Below, piece by piece: positions 10,709 to 21,354 of a stretch of DNA of 64,000 bases. The DNA is from Eurosta solidaginis (taxonomy: Eukaryota; Arthropoda; Insecta; Diptera; Tephritidae): the NCBI RefSeq assembly GCF_040869045.1, contig NC_090324.1, positions 58,619,346 to 58,683,345 of the forward strand. Direction: 5' to 3'. A program made the position numbers and the translations under genes. Below the pieces are notes generated by a model. The model had not been told where the DNA came from and made no database searches. It saw nothing but the letters and a program-made list of their open reading frames with translations. Within the stretch, counting starts at the first letter, position 1. Each line of letters opens with the position of its first letter.

Positions 10709-11454
10709 TCAGGACATGCTGCAAGCTTCAAAAGAAAGATGCCCCTCGGCGGGCACGAGTTCCGCCACACTGGCAACATTTGGACACACCTTCCCATTCA
10801 CATCTTTACTAACAACATTCATACCAAATGCCTGCCAAAAATCAACTCCAAGGTAAACTTCTTGTTGGAGGTCGAGAACAATTAAAAATTCTAGATCCCT
10901 AGTGGAGTTATCCCATACCACAGGTAACTTTATTACGCCTACCATGGCGGTTTCTTCCCCGTTCGCGGTCCGGATATTTTGGCACCGGATTGGCAGAATC
11001 AAGATCTCTTTGCCACACAGGAGTGCCGCTGAGCCTATTCCTAAGCAGCTGGCACTCCATCGGCATTCCACACGAAAAACACAACATCAAATGGAAGGGT
11101 GATGCACAAAAGGAGTTCACTGTGTACTTGGACGTAGGACTAACATAAGGACTAGCACTATTAGGATTGGCTGTGGTTTGGTTTTGGGGTAAGGATTGGG
11201 TTTGGTGTTTGGGTTGGCTTTGAGGCTTCCTATCAAAAGCTTCTATCTTTCTCTCTTCCAGTATATCGGGCTTTCTCATTAACTGCCCTAGTCCTACTCT
11301 TAATATCTTTAATAAGTTTTTGGGCTCTCTTGCATTCCGCCTTGAGCTCCGCCAACGAGTCAATTTTTATGGCGAAGGTCAAGTTGGCTAGGTATGGTTT
11401 GAGATTGCCCTTGACTATGCCAACCAATTCCCTCTCAGGGATTCTCTTCCGCAA
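10709..11454 (-). pseudogene. Gypsy G1 gag and protease remnants
   Basis: 11454-11233 is a capsid-like frame (ERELVGIVKGNLKPYLANLT, AELKAECKRA), the same as 29783 in G2. After a frame change a glutamine/proline-rich stretch leads to CFSCGMP, half of a zinc knuckle, and then straight into protease C-terminal sequence (CLGIGSAALLCGKE, then VYLGVDFWQAFGM). The D-S-G active site that is visible in G3 (ALLDSGASASCLG) has been lost here by deletion. The product would be non-functional. Confidence 0.8.
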
Positions 11455-13138
11455 ACGGAATGTCAGGTTTTGAAGTTGTGAAGTCGTCGTAAGCTAAAAA
11501 ACAGTCTGTATGTATTTTGACGATAATAATTTAAAAAAAAAGATGGAATCAGACAATCGAGGATACAATGGATTCCCCCAGGACCCCATAACCTAAATAT
11601 TAATGAAATATAGTACCAAAAAAATCAAAATATTCAAGTAATCAATAATATGTTTGGTTGTACGTATATATGTATGTGTATAAAAATTAAAGTTAAAAAA
11701 AATAAATGTAAGGCGCGATAACCTCCGAAGAGATCTAAGACCGAGCTTCTCTTCCAATTTGCGTCGTGCTCCTCTTGATTTTCGCTACAAATTAGCCGGA
11801 CGGGGCCTACATGTTTTATGCCGACTCCGAACGGCATCTGCAAGGCAGATGAGTTTTCATTGAGAGATTTTCATGGCAGAAATACACCCGGAGCGCTTGC
11901 CAAACACTGTCGAGGGGCTACCCCGCTTTAGAAAAATTTTCTTCGAATTAAAAAACCTTATTTCTAAAATTTTGATGTTGCTTTGCCCGGGGTGCGAACC
12001 CAGGGCATACGGTGTGGTAGGCGGAGCACGCTACCATCACACCACGGTGGCCGCCAGAAAATTATGTGTGGGATATAAAACTAACTAAATTTTGTTTTCC
12101 ATCAAAAATAAAATGGCAGATATAAAACTGAGTAGTAAGTATTAGACAAAAAAACAATTAAAGGTATTCTGAAATTTAAGGGATATGATAAAAAATCCAA
12201 AATTCAAATGTATAGGAACTTCAATGTATGTATGTGTAATTTTTCTTTCTTTTTCATGTCACTAATGAGACATGAAAAAAAAAATAAAAACGGCAATATA
12301 AAACCAGAAAAAAAATTCAATATTAAAAGTACTCAAAACTAAAATAAAACTAAATACGTAGCTTGTGTGGATGTGTGTGTGTGTAAATCAAAACTTCAAA
12401 AATTCAATTCCGGTTATATGTGCTTACAACTAAAATCAGATGCCAACCCTATTGAATGTGACTAAAAAAAAACCAAACATTTTCAAAACGCAACTTAAAA
12501 AAAATATCTTATTAACCAAAATAAAACAATTGTCGAATCTGAAATTTGCAAAGAAAATAACTACTAAAACTGAATGTATTTATTTTGGTGTGTGCGGGGC
12601 AGCTTTGGCGAAGGTTCGGTGAAGGCAGTATGTTCGTACGTATCTAACTACTGTCTAGTCAGTTTTCGTGCAGTCCGTGAAAGTGTGGCACATCACGCTC
12701 AACAGTTAGTCCCTAAGAGTGGATGCCACAGCTCCTCTCTAGCTATCGTGGCGACGACTGCAAACCTCACTTTCCGGCAGTGCTGGATACCCGGCAAAGT
12801 AGCTTAAACAGCTTGCCACGACCTTCCGCTAATATCCGTCGTCTAGCTAAATGTCATACCAGGTACCACTTAGTCAAATTGCAGGAACCCGAAGAACGAA
12901 ACTTGGCATGACCACTCAGCTACTCCTTATACCTTTGTCATGATGACACATGTCGACCAGGCGAGCCCAATCGGCGTTGTCATCATGACGGTCCCTGTCC
13001 TGTCAAAAGAGGGAAACAGTGATTGGAATCGGAAGGATAAGTAGGATTTTAAAAAAATCTAAGAAGGAAAGTAAAAAAAAAGATTAAGAAATTTAAAAGT
13101 AAGAAATGGGAATTAAGGGAATTAAGTTTTTTCGCCTC
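11455..13138 (-). repeat. Gypsy G1 leader/upstream sequence, shared with G2
   Basis: Outside the SINE at 11706-12055, this stretch aligns with 29790-31027: for example ATAAAACTGAGTAGTAAGTA near 12120/30040, GGCGAAGGTTCGGTGAAGG near 12606/30520 and AATTAAGTTTTTTCGCCTCG just before 13138/31027. It lies upstream of gag on the minus strand, so it is leader or LTR DNA. It contains no convincing gene. The ORFs covering 12440-12911 are not protein-like. Confidence 0.75.
11706..12055 (-). repeat. tRNA-derived SINE (family 1), full-length copy
   Basis: On the minus strand it begins GGCGGCCACCGTGGTGTGAT and shows an A box overlapping GTGTGATGGTAGCGTGCTCC and a B-box-like GGGTTCGCACCCC, then a body ending near ACCTCCGAAG/ATCGCGCCTTACATT. 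The copy at 23229-23580 is about 352 bases and has the same ends. The paralogous G2 locus (near 29975-29985) reads AAATTAAAGTTATGTG without the insert, an empty site. Flanking target duplication is unclear because the site is A-rich. Confidence 0.92.
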
Positions 13139-13145
13139 GTGGCAA

Positions 13146-14195
13146 AAATACTCATGCAGAGTATTTGGTTAGAAGGCACCGCTTGGGACGAACCAGTATC
13201 GAAAATTACGCTGGAAAATGGAAAACCTTCACCGACCAATACCATGAGATCAGTAAAATAAAGATACCTAGATGGGCCAATTTTTCTCCAGGAAACAACA
13301 TCGAGATCCATGGATTTTGTGACGCATCCGAGAAGGCTTATGCAGTGAAAACTCTTTCTCTTCCACATTTGGAACTTTGCGGAGCCGTGCTGTAGCGGAA
13401 ATCTCCGAATCAATTTTCAGGAACCTCAAATTGGGACCAGTGAAAGTGCACCTTTGGACGGATTCAACTATCGTCCTCGCATGGATAAGGAAACCGCCCT
13501 GTTCTTGGTCCACGTTCGTCGCACATCGGATCACCAAGATCATCTACATGGTAGGAAATAAGGACTGGTTGCGCGTGAACACAGAGTCCAACCCAGCAGA
13601 TTTAGGTAGCAGAGGATTAACGGCGTCTGAATTGGTCAACAATTCGTTGTGGTGGCAGGGACCTTCTTGGCTGCAAGAAGACACTTCCAAATGGCCAGAA
13701 CAAGAAAATGACTACACCACCTCCGTAGAGGAAAAGAAGGCGAAGACCTGCGCAACGACAACCGTACATTCTACCGATGTTCTCCAACGCTTTTATGACC
13801 TACCTGGGGCTTTACGGGTGCTCTCATACGTTATGAGGTTCTACCGAAGAACTCACCGCGAAACAAAAAATTCACTCCATGTCATGTCGCACTTAATCTC
13901 CCATGTCGAAGTTAAGGCCACTACACGAATTTTAATTAAAATCTATCAGAAACAACATTACAGTTCAGAATATAAAGATCTGAAGGCCGGAAATACAATT
14001 AAAGGGAAAAGTGCAATACTCTCACTTAATCCCTACTTAGACCAAGATGGCATCATTCGGGTAGGAGGGCGACTCGGTACGTCACAGATCTTAGCTTTTA
14101 ATGAACCCCACGCAATCCTCCTCCAATACAACTGCAGGTTATCCCGTCTGACAGTACTAATGTTTCATCAACAAAGTCTGCATGGGGAAAACTAA
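13146..14195 (+). pseudogene. BEL B1 RNase H and linker
   Basis: The segments [40 protein letters not shown] and ESNPADLGSRGL mark the BEL RNase H domain. The open frame 13377-14195 then covers the linker to integrase (LWWQGPSWLQED, then LNPYLDQDGIIRVGGRLG). A one-base change near 13395 separates the first and second frames. An RNase H missing 30 residues would not fold normally. Confidence 0.85.
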
Positions 14196-14807
14196 CTCAT
14201 GTAACGTCTGATACGCACCCAATACTGCATACCTACTGTAAAAACCATGATTAGGGCAGTCATTCACAATTAGAAGGTTTGCACCATATATCGAAAACGG
14301 GCGCAGACCCAGCTGATGGGTATTCTCTCTCGCGAACGCACGACATTCAGCCATGCATTCGCGAATACTGGAGTCGACTTCGCCGGTCCGTTCGACATTA
14401 AATGTTACCACGGCAGAGGGTGCCGACTATCCAAAGGCTATGTCTGCCTTTTCGTGTGTTTTTCCACACGAGCAATTCATATGGAGGCCACTACTGACCT
14501 CAACACACCATCATTTCTTACGTCATTTGCCCGTTTCATATCTAGGCGCGGATGCCCAAAAAACATGTACTCCGACAACGGTACGAACTTCAAGACTTTC
14601 ATCTCACAAGAATGCTGTCTCAAAATACAGCCACCAGTCACTCACGTGGCATTTCATCCCTGCGGGCGCTCCCCATATGGGAGGCTGGAATGAAAACCTT
14701 CAAAAGCCACTTCAAAAAGATAGCCTCACCACACAAATTCACCTTCGAGGAATTACATACATCGAGGCATGCCTGAACTCGCGGCCGCTTAGCTCGGCAA
14801 CCAAAGC
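14196..14807 (+). pseudogene. BEL B1 integrase, truncated
   Basis: After a corrupted zinc-binding region (14200-14310) the core is readable: ANTGVDFAGPFDIK, GYVCLFVCFSTRAIHMEA and GCPKNMYSDNGTNF hold the first two catalytic aspartates, and AGAPHMGGWNEN lies where B2 has PHMGGLWEAG, so the catalytic glutamate segment is damaged. About 400 bases of the end, by comparison with B2, are missing beyond 14807. Confidence 0.85.
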
Positions 14808-16181
14808 ATGCCCGACGGTTGGAATCTAAGTGTTCTTTGCCCAGTCCACAAGAAGGGTGTTACTGCAAAATGCACCAACTATCGTGGAATCAGCCTTCTT
14901 AATATCGCATATAAGGTCCTTTCAAGTGTATTGTGCGAAAGATTGAAGCCCACCGTGAACCGGCTGATTGGACCTTATCAGTGCGGCTTCAGACCTGGTA
15001 AATCTACCATCGACCAGATTTTCACAATGCGCCAAATCTTGGAAAAAACCCGTGAAAAGAGAATCGACACACATCACCTCTTCGTCGACTTTAAAGCCGC
15101 CTTCGACAGAACGAAAAGGAGCTGCCTATATGCCGCTATGTCTGAATTTGGTTTCCCCGCAAAACTTATACGGCTGTGCAAAATGACGCTGAGCAACACC
15201 ATCAGCTCAGTCAGAATTGGGAAGGACCTCTCCGAGCCGTTCGAAACTAAACGAGGTTTCAGACAGGGTGACCCCCTATCGTGCGATTTCTTTAATTTGA
15301 TGCTGGAGAAAATTATACTAGCTGCAGAACTTAACCGCACTGGAACAATATACTATAAAAGCGTGCAATTACTGGCATATGCTGATGACATTGATATCAT
15401 CGGCCTAAACACCCGCGCTGTTAGTTCTGCTTACTCCAAGCTGGAAAAAGAAGCGGTAAAGATGGGTTTGATGGTGAATGAGGACAAAACGAAGTACCTG
15501 CTGTCATCGAGCAAAGAGTCAGCGCATATGCGCCTTGGCAACCACGCTACTGTTGGCAGCCATAATTTCGAAATAGTAAAAGACTTCGTTTATTTGGGAA
15601 CCAGCATCAACATTAGCAACAACATCAGCACTGAAATCCAGCGAAGAATCAATCTTGCCAATAAATGCTACTTTGGACTAGGTAGGCAATTGAAAAGTAA
15701 AGTCCTCTCTCGGCGAACGAAAATCATACTCTACAAGTCACTTATCGTACCCGTCCTGCTATATGGGGCAGAAGCATGGACCATGACAACAGCAGATGAA
15801 GCGGCTTTGGGAGTGTTCGAGAGAAAAGTTCTTCGAAAGATTTATGGACCTCTACGCGTTGGCGATGGCGAGTACCGAAGAAGATTTAATGATGAGCTGT
15901 ACGAGCTATACGCAGACATCAACATAGTCCAGCGAATTAAAACGCAGCGGCTGCGCTGGCTAGGCCATGTTATGCGAATGAAAGATGATGCTCCGGCCAA
16001 GAAAGTGTTTCTATCGGAACCCGCCTATGGAAGCAGAGGTAGAGGGCGGCCCCCACTCCGTTGGAAGGACCAGGTGGAAAACGATTTAAACTCCCTTGGT
16101 GTGACCAATTGGCGCCGGTTGGCGGAGCGAAGGAGCGACTGGCGCGCCTTGTTGGACGGCCATAACCGTTTAGACGGTTAA
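14808..16181 (+). CDS. Non-LTR retrotransposon reverse transcriptase, 5'-truncated (457 codons, intact frame)
   Basis: The frame encodes RT from motif 0 onward: NYRGISLLNIAYKV, GPYQCGFRPGKSTIDQ, HLFVDFKAAFD (first catalytic aspartate), GFRQGDPLSCDFFN, LLAYADDIDIIG (YADD box) and FVYLGT, then the tail RLRWLGHV and RGRPPLRW. RT copies the element's RNA at the nicked target. There is no endonuclease domain, so the element is 5'-truncated, as usual for target-primed insertion. The remaining frame has no stop, so insertion is recent. The clade is RTE-like or close to it; I cannot fix it. The first codon lies at the BEL junction and is not a native start. Confidence 0.9.
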   Translation: MPDGWNLSVLCPVHKKGVTAKCTNYRGISLLNIAYKVLSSVLCERLKPTVNRLIGPYQCGFRPGKSTIDQIFTMRQILEKTREKRIDTHHLFVDFKAAFDRTKRSCLYAAMSEFGFPAKLIRLCKMTLSNTISSVRIGKDLSEPFETKRGFRQGDPLSCDFFNLMLEKIILAAELNRTGTIYYKSVQLLAYADDIDIIGLNTRAVSSAYSKLEKEAVKMGLMVNEDKTKYLLSSSKESAHMRLGNHATVGSHNFEIVKDFVYLGTSINISNNISTEIQRRINLANKCYFGLGRQLKSKVLSRRTKIILYKSLIVPVLLYGAEAWTMTTADEAALGVFERKVLRKIYGPLRVGDGEYRRRFNDELYELYADINIVQRIKTQRLRWLGHVMRMKDDAPAKKVFLSEPAYGSRGRGRPPLRWKDQVENDLNSLGVTNWRRLAERRSDWRALLDGHNRLDG

Positions 16182-16210
16182 GCGCCAATTAAGTAAGTAA
16201 GTAAGTAAGA
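16182..16210 (+). repeat. (TAAG)n 3' tail of the non-LTR element
   Basis: TAAGCGCCAAT then four to five TAAG units close the element, as at 446-474 and 44401-44427. It is directly followed by BEL 3' sequence, which shows the element sits inside BEL. Confidence 0.85.
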
Positions 16211-17050
16211 GTTCCTTTTAACAATCCCTCCATTCCTCCATATCCCTACTTTCAAAAAAATCAAACCCAGCTCTCGTTCACCCGGAACGAGGCCAACCAA
16301 CAACCCTAACGCAGATCGCCCATCTGGCACTAAACACTTATTTTTTTTATTTTTTACAAAATCAACCCAAATTCACTCGTCACCCCGAGCGAGGACACAA
16401 GAAACAACCCGAACTCTCTCGTTTTCCCAGAACGAGGACACCAGAACCCTAACGCAGATTCACTATCTGCCACAAAATCCGCGATTCGATTAGCAATCAC
16501 ACCGCCCAAATATCACATCCCATATGAACTAAACGTCCAAATTAAAGTATTTTCGACTCGAGCATTATTAAATCATCGGGAGAAGAATGTACCTTAAATG
16601 AATAATCGTTTATGATTCATATTTCGAATCGCTTTATACATATTTGATAGGTTTGTAAAATTAAGATTTAATTGTTCAGAGTAGTGTTCGACTGTTTTTC
16701 AGTCAGTTTCTGTTCATAGTCGTGAATATTTGTCAATTCTTACGACTGTGATGCATTTGTTCTTCATATCTCATGGAAAAGTAAGTGTACGTGAATAAAA
16801 AGGAGATCTTCAATGAAAAGTAAAATTTTCATAAGTATAAAATTCACTATTCAGAGTCAACAAAAAGATTCATAGAGCCGAATGGAAAATGATCAAGGAT
16901 TTTCGATCACCTTCAGTAAACACATTTGATTCAAATAGGATTCTAAAATGTATTAGAAAAAGACATATAATCAGTTCTGATCATTAAAAGTATTCATATT
17001 TGATTATTTCTCGTTTAAGAGTAATCAAATTGTATTAAGACGGAAATAAA
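16211..17050 (+). repeat. BEL 3'-end sequence with hairpin array, then AT-rich DNA
   Basis: Small inverted repeats lie at 16273-16291 (CTCGTTC/GAACGAG, loop of five), about 16376-16393 and 16418-16436, with CAGAT/ATCTG pairs near 16314 and 16457. The CCCAGCTCTCGTTC block also occurs at 50342 at the end of BEL B2, so this is the rest of the BEL element interrupted by the non-LTR insertion. 16490-17050 has no recognisable gene. Confidence 0.65.
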
Positions 17051-17997
17051 GCCTCCCGCCATTTCTCTTCTTTAACTTTTAATAGCTTTCGAACAATTGG
17101 CACAGCAACAGACGGATTCCATTTTTTTTTAGCCTTGAATTATTTCTCCAGCTTTGTCACCATATATATGATGTCTGGCTCGTTGGTGTATAGTTTCTGA
17201 GGGGCCACCCAAGTAATCGTCTAAATCATATCGGCTCAAATCTTCTGGCGACATACGTGACATTGTGGTTACCCTCCCTCGAGAACACGAATTGGTGCAC
17301 TGTTCAATTACAACATCTAATTAGGAGCGTTCATCTTTCGTCCTGTAAATCGACTACGCAAATTGTGTTTTACGTGATGGTATAGATATGGAATCCTCGC
17401 TTGCCAATGTAGGAAAGGAGACCCATTTATTATTTAATTATTCGCGATACAATGCTGTTTCTTCCCGAACATTTCTTCGGAACAATTGGTTGTGGTAACG
17501 CACAACAGGAGGCTCCAAGCCGTTTGCATGACGCTAAATCGATAGCTTGTGCTGACTCACCCCGCGGTGCCGATGTGCCGCCAGAATAGGAACTTCTTCT
17601 AAACCGAATACGCTGGAACCACCACCGCCATGGCTTCCTTAAGACAGTTGCGTTACTGATTGTCCAAGGAAGTTGGTAAATACACTCAAACGATCAGGAA
17701 ATTTACTCAATAATGGCGCCACCAAATTTAACAATTCAGTCTTTGATACAATCCCTCATTGAAAAGAGTTAGACAACGTAAAAGGTCGTCACACAGCCAA
17801 GAATTTCGTAGTGCTTTACGAACTTTATCAAAGAGGTCAACATCGGAGAGCGTACATTTACGCGATGGCCCCGAAAAGGATATATCCTGGCATATAGGCT
17901 TATGCTTTTAGCAGGAGGTGGTCCACCCCCACTACCATTACCGCCGTGATCAATTGCGGGACGACGTGTGGCTACAATGGTGACGTGACCCACCAAG
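17051..17997 (-). pseudogene. Sin3A: Sin3A co-repressor pseudogene fragment, PAH3 region (copy B)
   Basis: This is the same fragment as 1314-2260 with the same nonsense codons and frameshifts. It includes a PPPAK linker near 17915, the PAH3 stretch near 17870-17790 and the following conserved region down to EEKWREA near 17053. It differs from copy A at a few bases only. A functional Sin3A gene would have to lie elsewhere. Confidence 0.75.
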
Positions 17998-18321
17998 CAC
18001 TTGCTGGGTATAATTCATACTTATACGATCCATACCGACACTATTCATTGTGGTATTGCCACTGCCACCTAAAGCTCCCATACCTTGGTGGTCTCTTCGA
18101 GGAGTGACCAGGAACGCTGCTAATATTGGAGCTGGGTGCCTGTTCATATTTCAACCCACTACCCGTTTGATTATTACTGCGATGTGGGTCTTTTTCGTAG
18201 TTACGTACACCCCCTGCCGCATTTGATTCATCATCGACGGCCAGAAACTACATTTTCTTGTAACAGCTTTAAATGAAATGCACTATCGCTAGGATGAAGC
18301 GTAATATAATGATGTAAATCT
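17998..18321 (-). pseudogene. Low-complexity linker between pseudogene pieces (copy B)
   Basis: Equivalent to 2261-2584: short serine/asparagine/glycine-rich frames that I cannot assign with certainty to Sin3A or to the FN3 gene. Confidence 0.35.
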
Positions 18322-20118
18322 TTATCGTAGACTTAACTCTCCACCACGTCCGCTACCTGAACTTGTATGGATCACATGATCTTGGGATTGTTGTTTGTTA
18401 TTGTACGGTTTGAGTCTAACGCTCGTATTCATGGTAGATCGATTACCTAATGCAGCGGCGGGTGTACTACCACCGATCTGAGATAATGTTGCATCGCCAT
18501 TAACGCCAGCAACAACTTTCGGATTGCGTCGTCTACGTCGACGCCCTTTTTTACCTAAAATTTTTGAGGCAGCCTCTGTAAGATCGCTTTGCTTTAGTTG
18601 TTCACGCTGCGACAATTCAGGTTGTGTCTTGACTAAAGTAGGCGTTGAAACAACAGCATTCTCTGCGGCTGGTGCTAACACGTCTGCTTTCATTGTTGTC
18701 ACTAATTCCTGATGTGGTTGTGTGCGCAAAAATGGACGGAAACGTAAACAATGACGGCAAGCTTTATCCGCTTCAGCAGCACTAATACCTTGATGTTAAA
18801 AACAAAATATCGTTTACCATCGCCCAAAAATATTTCCGAACGAAAATATTCATCTGAAAACATTTCAGCCAAATAAGCACCACTTTTTGAATTATTTGGT
18901 GCATGCACTTCTTGATGGGTTGAAATGTTTAGCTTTCCCGGTGAAACTAATTCATTTTTATTATTACCAATGCGCACTAGGCAGACGCGATAGCAGCAAA
19001 TCGGACCATTGCGTTCACTTATGCGTAGTACACAAAGCTTAAATACACACCTATCATCAGGCATTTTTTTATTTTAATCCACATTATACGACTAATAGCA
19101 TCTGGCACAGCAATAGGCATTGCTGTGCCGTGTAATTGCCGATACTGTGATAGTATAATTTGTATTTGGATTAACACCATTGGAGATGGTGCTATGATGT
19201 GGATTGTCTACTTGTCTTATTTGGGCGCCCATATTTCATTACGTAGCTTACCATCAAGCTTATATGTAGAATAACCATCGAATTGTATATGATATGAAAC
19301 TACTTTCCGATTTGGTATTTTAGGCATGTGCCAACGCACCGCAATAGAATGACGTGTATTATTTCTATCATCACATGATAGATAAAGATCGATAGTTTCA
19401 CTAGCGACAACATCCATTGGGGTGCCATTCACTGCCTCCGACCAAGGACCACATTGTGTCGTGAGATCACTACACGCGCGAATTTTAAATTCATATACAG
19501 TGGCGGTTTTTAAATTAGCAAACATATATGGCAAATTTCTGGAATTTTGTTGAAACACAGTCTCTTCAACAATACGTGGCGTTTCACCTGCTTCAGGAAT
19601 AACTAATACATAATATAGTATGTATGGCAACATATTAAATGGTGGTGCATCCCAACCAATTATTTTAGCGGATGGGGTACTATCTGTTGTACCAACTTTG
19701 GGTATAAATATGGGATCCTTTTCTAATGTTCGTATAGGTGATGGATATTGAAATGGTGCACCGTTACCAATACTATTCTTAGCTGTTATAGTTAGCGTGT
19801 AAATTGTATTGGGTTGGAATTTTTCCAACACATATGAGGTATTACGTCCACCAATTATATTATTATAATATTTTAACGTTGTAGAATATTCTTCAATATA
19901 CAAAATTTTTGTACCGGACCACTTCCACCATTAACAGTCCATTTTAAATATATTTTATCAGCGCCTACAGCTTTTACATAATCTATGCTTACTTGTAGCA
20001 CATCCATGACTAAGAAGAACACATTCCTTTTCATTGCAATTGTGCCAAATGTATTGTATGCTACCCTACCTTACGAAGTCCATAATACATCTTCCACCAT
20101 ATTGTCTTGCTAATAAAC
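18322..20118 (-). pseudogene. FN3-domain cell-surface receptor pseudogene with a splice acceptor (copy B)
   Basis: The minus strand begins at a good acceptor (T-rich tract then TTTGCAG, exon base 20118) and reads an FN3 strand KIYLKWTVNGGSGP. A one-base deletion in the A/T run at 19901-19910 shifts into the long frame 19903-19217 with FN3 repeats. Another one-base deletion at the WAPK codons (19217) and further shifts near 19110 and 18790 follow. The retained acceptor means this came from genomic DNA, not from an mRNA. I cannot name the gene. Receptor phosphatase-like FN3 proteins are the closest architecture I recall. Confidence 0.65.
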
Positions 20119-20838
20119 CTGCAAAGAAAAACAAGAAAAAAAAATCATACATTAATAAATTGCATAAATGGGCATCGCAAAAATGTGACAACTGACGGCG
20201 CGGCCAACGCCGCAGTTGGAGCACACCTTTTGCGATGCCGGTAACCTAGAGAAAGAAAAAAAACCCAAATAAACCCGGTATCCTGCCCAGTCTCCATCAT
20301 CCATCACCAACCACCTGAAAAAAAAGAAAATACATTAGTATATGAAATAAAAGAAACATATTTATTGTAATAAAATTAATTCAAACATGTTACTACTTAC
20401 CCTTGTTTACGACAGCAACGCGTGCAAAATCGAACGAATGAAGCAAATTAAAAGGTGAATCGGAATATTTATTTTACCGTTTGCTTCAATTCGTTTGAAA
20501 TTTACATTCCCTACACTGGAATGTTCATTTCGTTTGATTTTGCCGTTGGTACACGGGTAACCAACGTAGGTATGTATGGATGATACGTACAAGAGAGCGA
20601 GAAACGGCAGAGTTGCCATGTTACCTAACTCGACCACCAAATTGTCCGTTTTACGACGCCTCTGTTAGTGTTTAGACACTAACGTTCCTTTTACCCAGAA
20701 CGACCACGACAAATAAGAAGGTCGAACTTATTTATAAACAATTCAACTTTATTCTAGAAATAATATAACTAACCATCTAATTCATAAACATAAAAAAAAC
20801 GAAATCCAAATGTTGAAATTCAACGAAAACAAAATTAT
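20119..20838. other. Intron-like and unassigned DNA
   Basis: 20119-20400 is AT-rich, consistent with the intron upstream of the FN3 exon. A GC-rich palindromic stretch lies at about 20190-20240 (ACTGACGGCGCGGCC to CGCCGCAGT). 20400-20838 holds a minus-strand ORF (20640-20407) without motifs. No gene is supported. Confidence 0.4.
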
Positions 20839-21354
20839 TTAAACTCCTGCCCGGGAAACCCCAGAACTTCTATCCCTAGTGCATCCGTTTTCGGTGCACG
20901 GATAACGCAAAGACGCATACCGCTTCAGACAATCCCCGCACCGGTACGGGTAAAAGTCCATATGCCCATTTAAATGGGCAATCAAAATCGTGAAAGGGCT
21001 TAGTGCCCGATGGCACACGCGGCAACTAAACTGCCAATTGGACACTGGACCCTAGTGGGGCTGCCACACCCACAATACTCCTTCACACCCACGATAAAAT
21101 GTGGAGTACCGCGTTGTGGTCCTCCCGCGTACCCTCACGACAATGGGCGTCCGCCTCGCACAGAGCACTCCGGGGTCGGCGCGCCGCAGCTCCTCCCTCA
21201 CTACATGCTGCAGGACCTCGACCGGCGCAAAACATGGCAATGAGCCCCTTCGCCGCTCCGCATAGCGGATGTCCGCGACCACCTCAATGGGTTCCGCACC
21301 CCCTCCGCACACTCCAGTGTCACACATATATATTGCCGCGGTTCCATTTGACAT
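20839..21354 (-). pseudogene. C2H2-zinc-finger-like ORF, broken
   Basis: The frame 21045-20839 shows FSCRVCHRALSPFTILIAHL with C-x2-C and H-x3-H spacing, then a second CGDC pair (PYRCGDCLKRYASL), so one complete and one partial C2H2 finger. The upstream frame 21354-21052 (MCDTGVCGGG, arginine-rich) runs into a stop just before it and is higher in GC than its surroundings. The gene could be a zinc-finger relic or the first ORF of an unidentified transposon. I do not recognise the family. Confidence 0.4.

Larger units (their letters stand above)
8100..11465 (-). mobile_element. Ty3/Gypsy retrotransposon G1, degraded internal region
   Basis: Read on the minus strand the order is gag (11454 down), protease (about 11070-10710), reverse transcriptase (about 10560-9870), RNase H (9743-9360) and integrase (9340-8183), the Ty3/Gypsy order. 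Every domain is interrupted by stops or frameshifts and the protease active site is missing. The same family recurs at 28673-29790 (G2) and 61870-64000 (G3). Leader sequence continues to 13138 and carries a SINE. Confidence 0.9.
13139..14807 (+). mobile_element. BEL/Pao retrotransposon B1, pol fragment
   Basis: The plus-strand reading starts inside the RT-RNase H boundary ([15 protein letters not shown]) and continues through RNase H and integrase before being cut at about 14807 by the non-LTR insertion. It aligns by eye with 48110-49900 of B2. Relative to B2 about 30 residues are missing in RNase H (between SEKAYA and VKTLSLP, near 13343) and frames break near 13390, 14195 and 14690. The left end is fused to Gypsy leader at 13138. 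Confidence 0.9.
15737..19913. repeat. Segmental duplication, copy B (internal copy)
   Basis: This copy matches 1-4176. Its left side continues seamlessly into the rest of the non-LTR ORF (14808 on) and its right side continues into more of the FN3 exon up to a splice acceptor at 20118. It is therefore the more complete arrangement, while copy A has an abrupt join at 4176. The true left end of the duplicated block is not visible. Confidence 0.95.

Noticed and set aside
14808..16181. BEL integrase fused to non-LTR RT as a novel hybrid enzyme
   Set aside because: The join is an insertion junction. The BEL frame and the RT frame differ, and BEL sequence resumes after the (TAAG)n tail.
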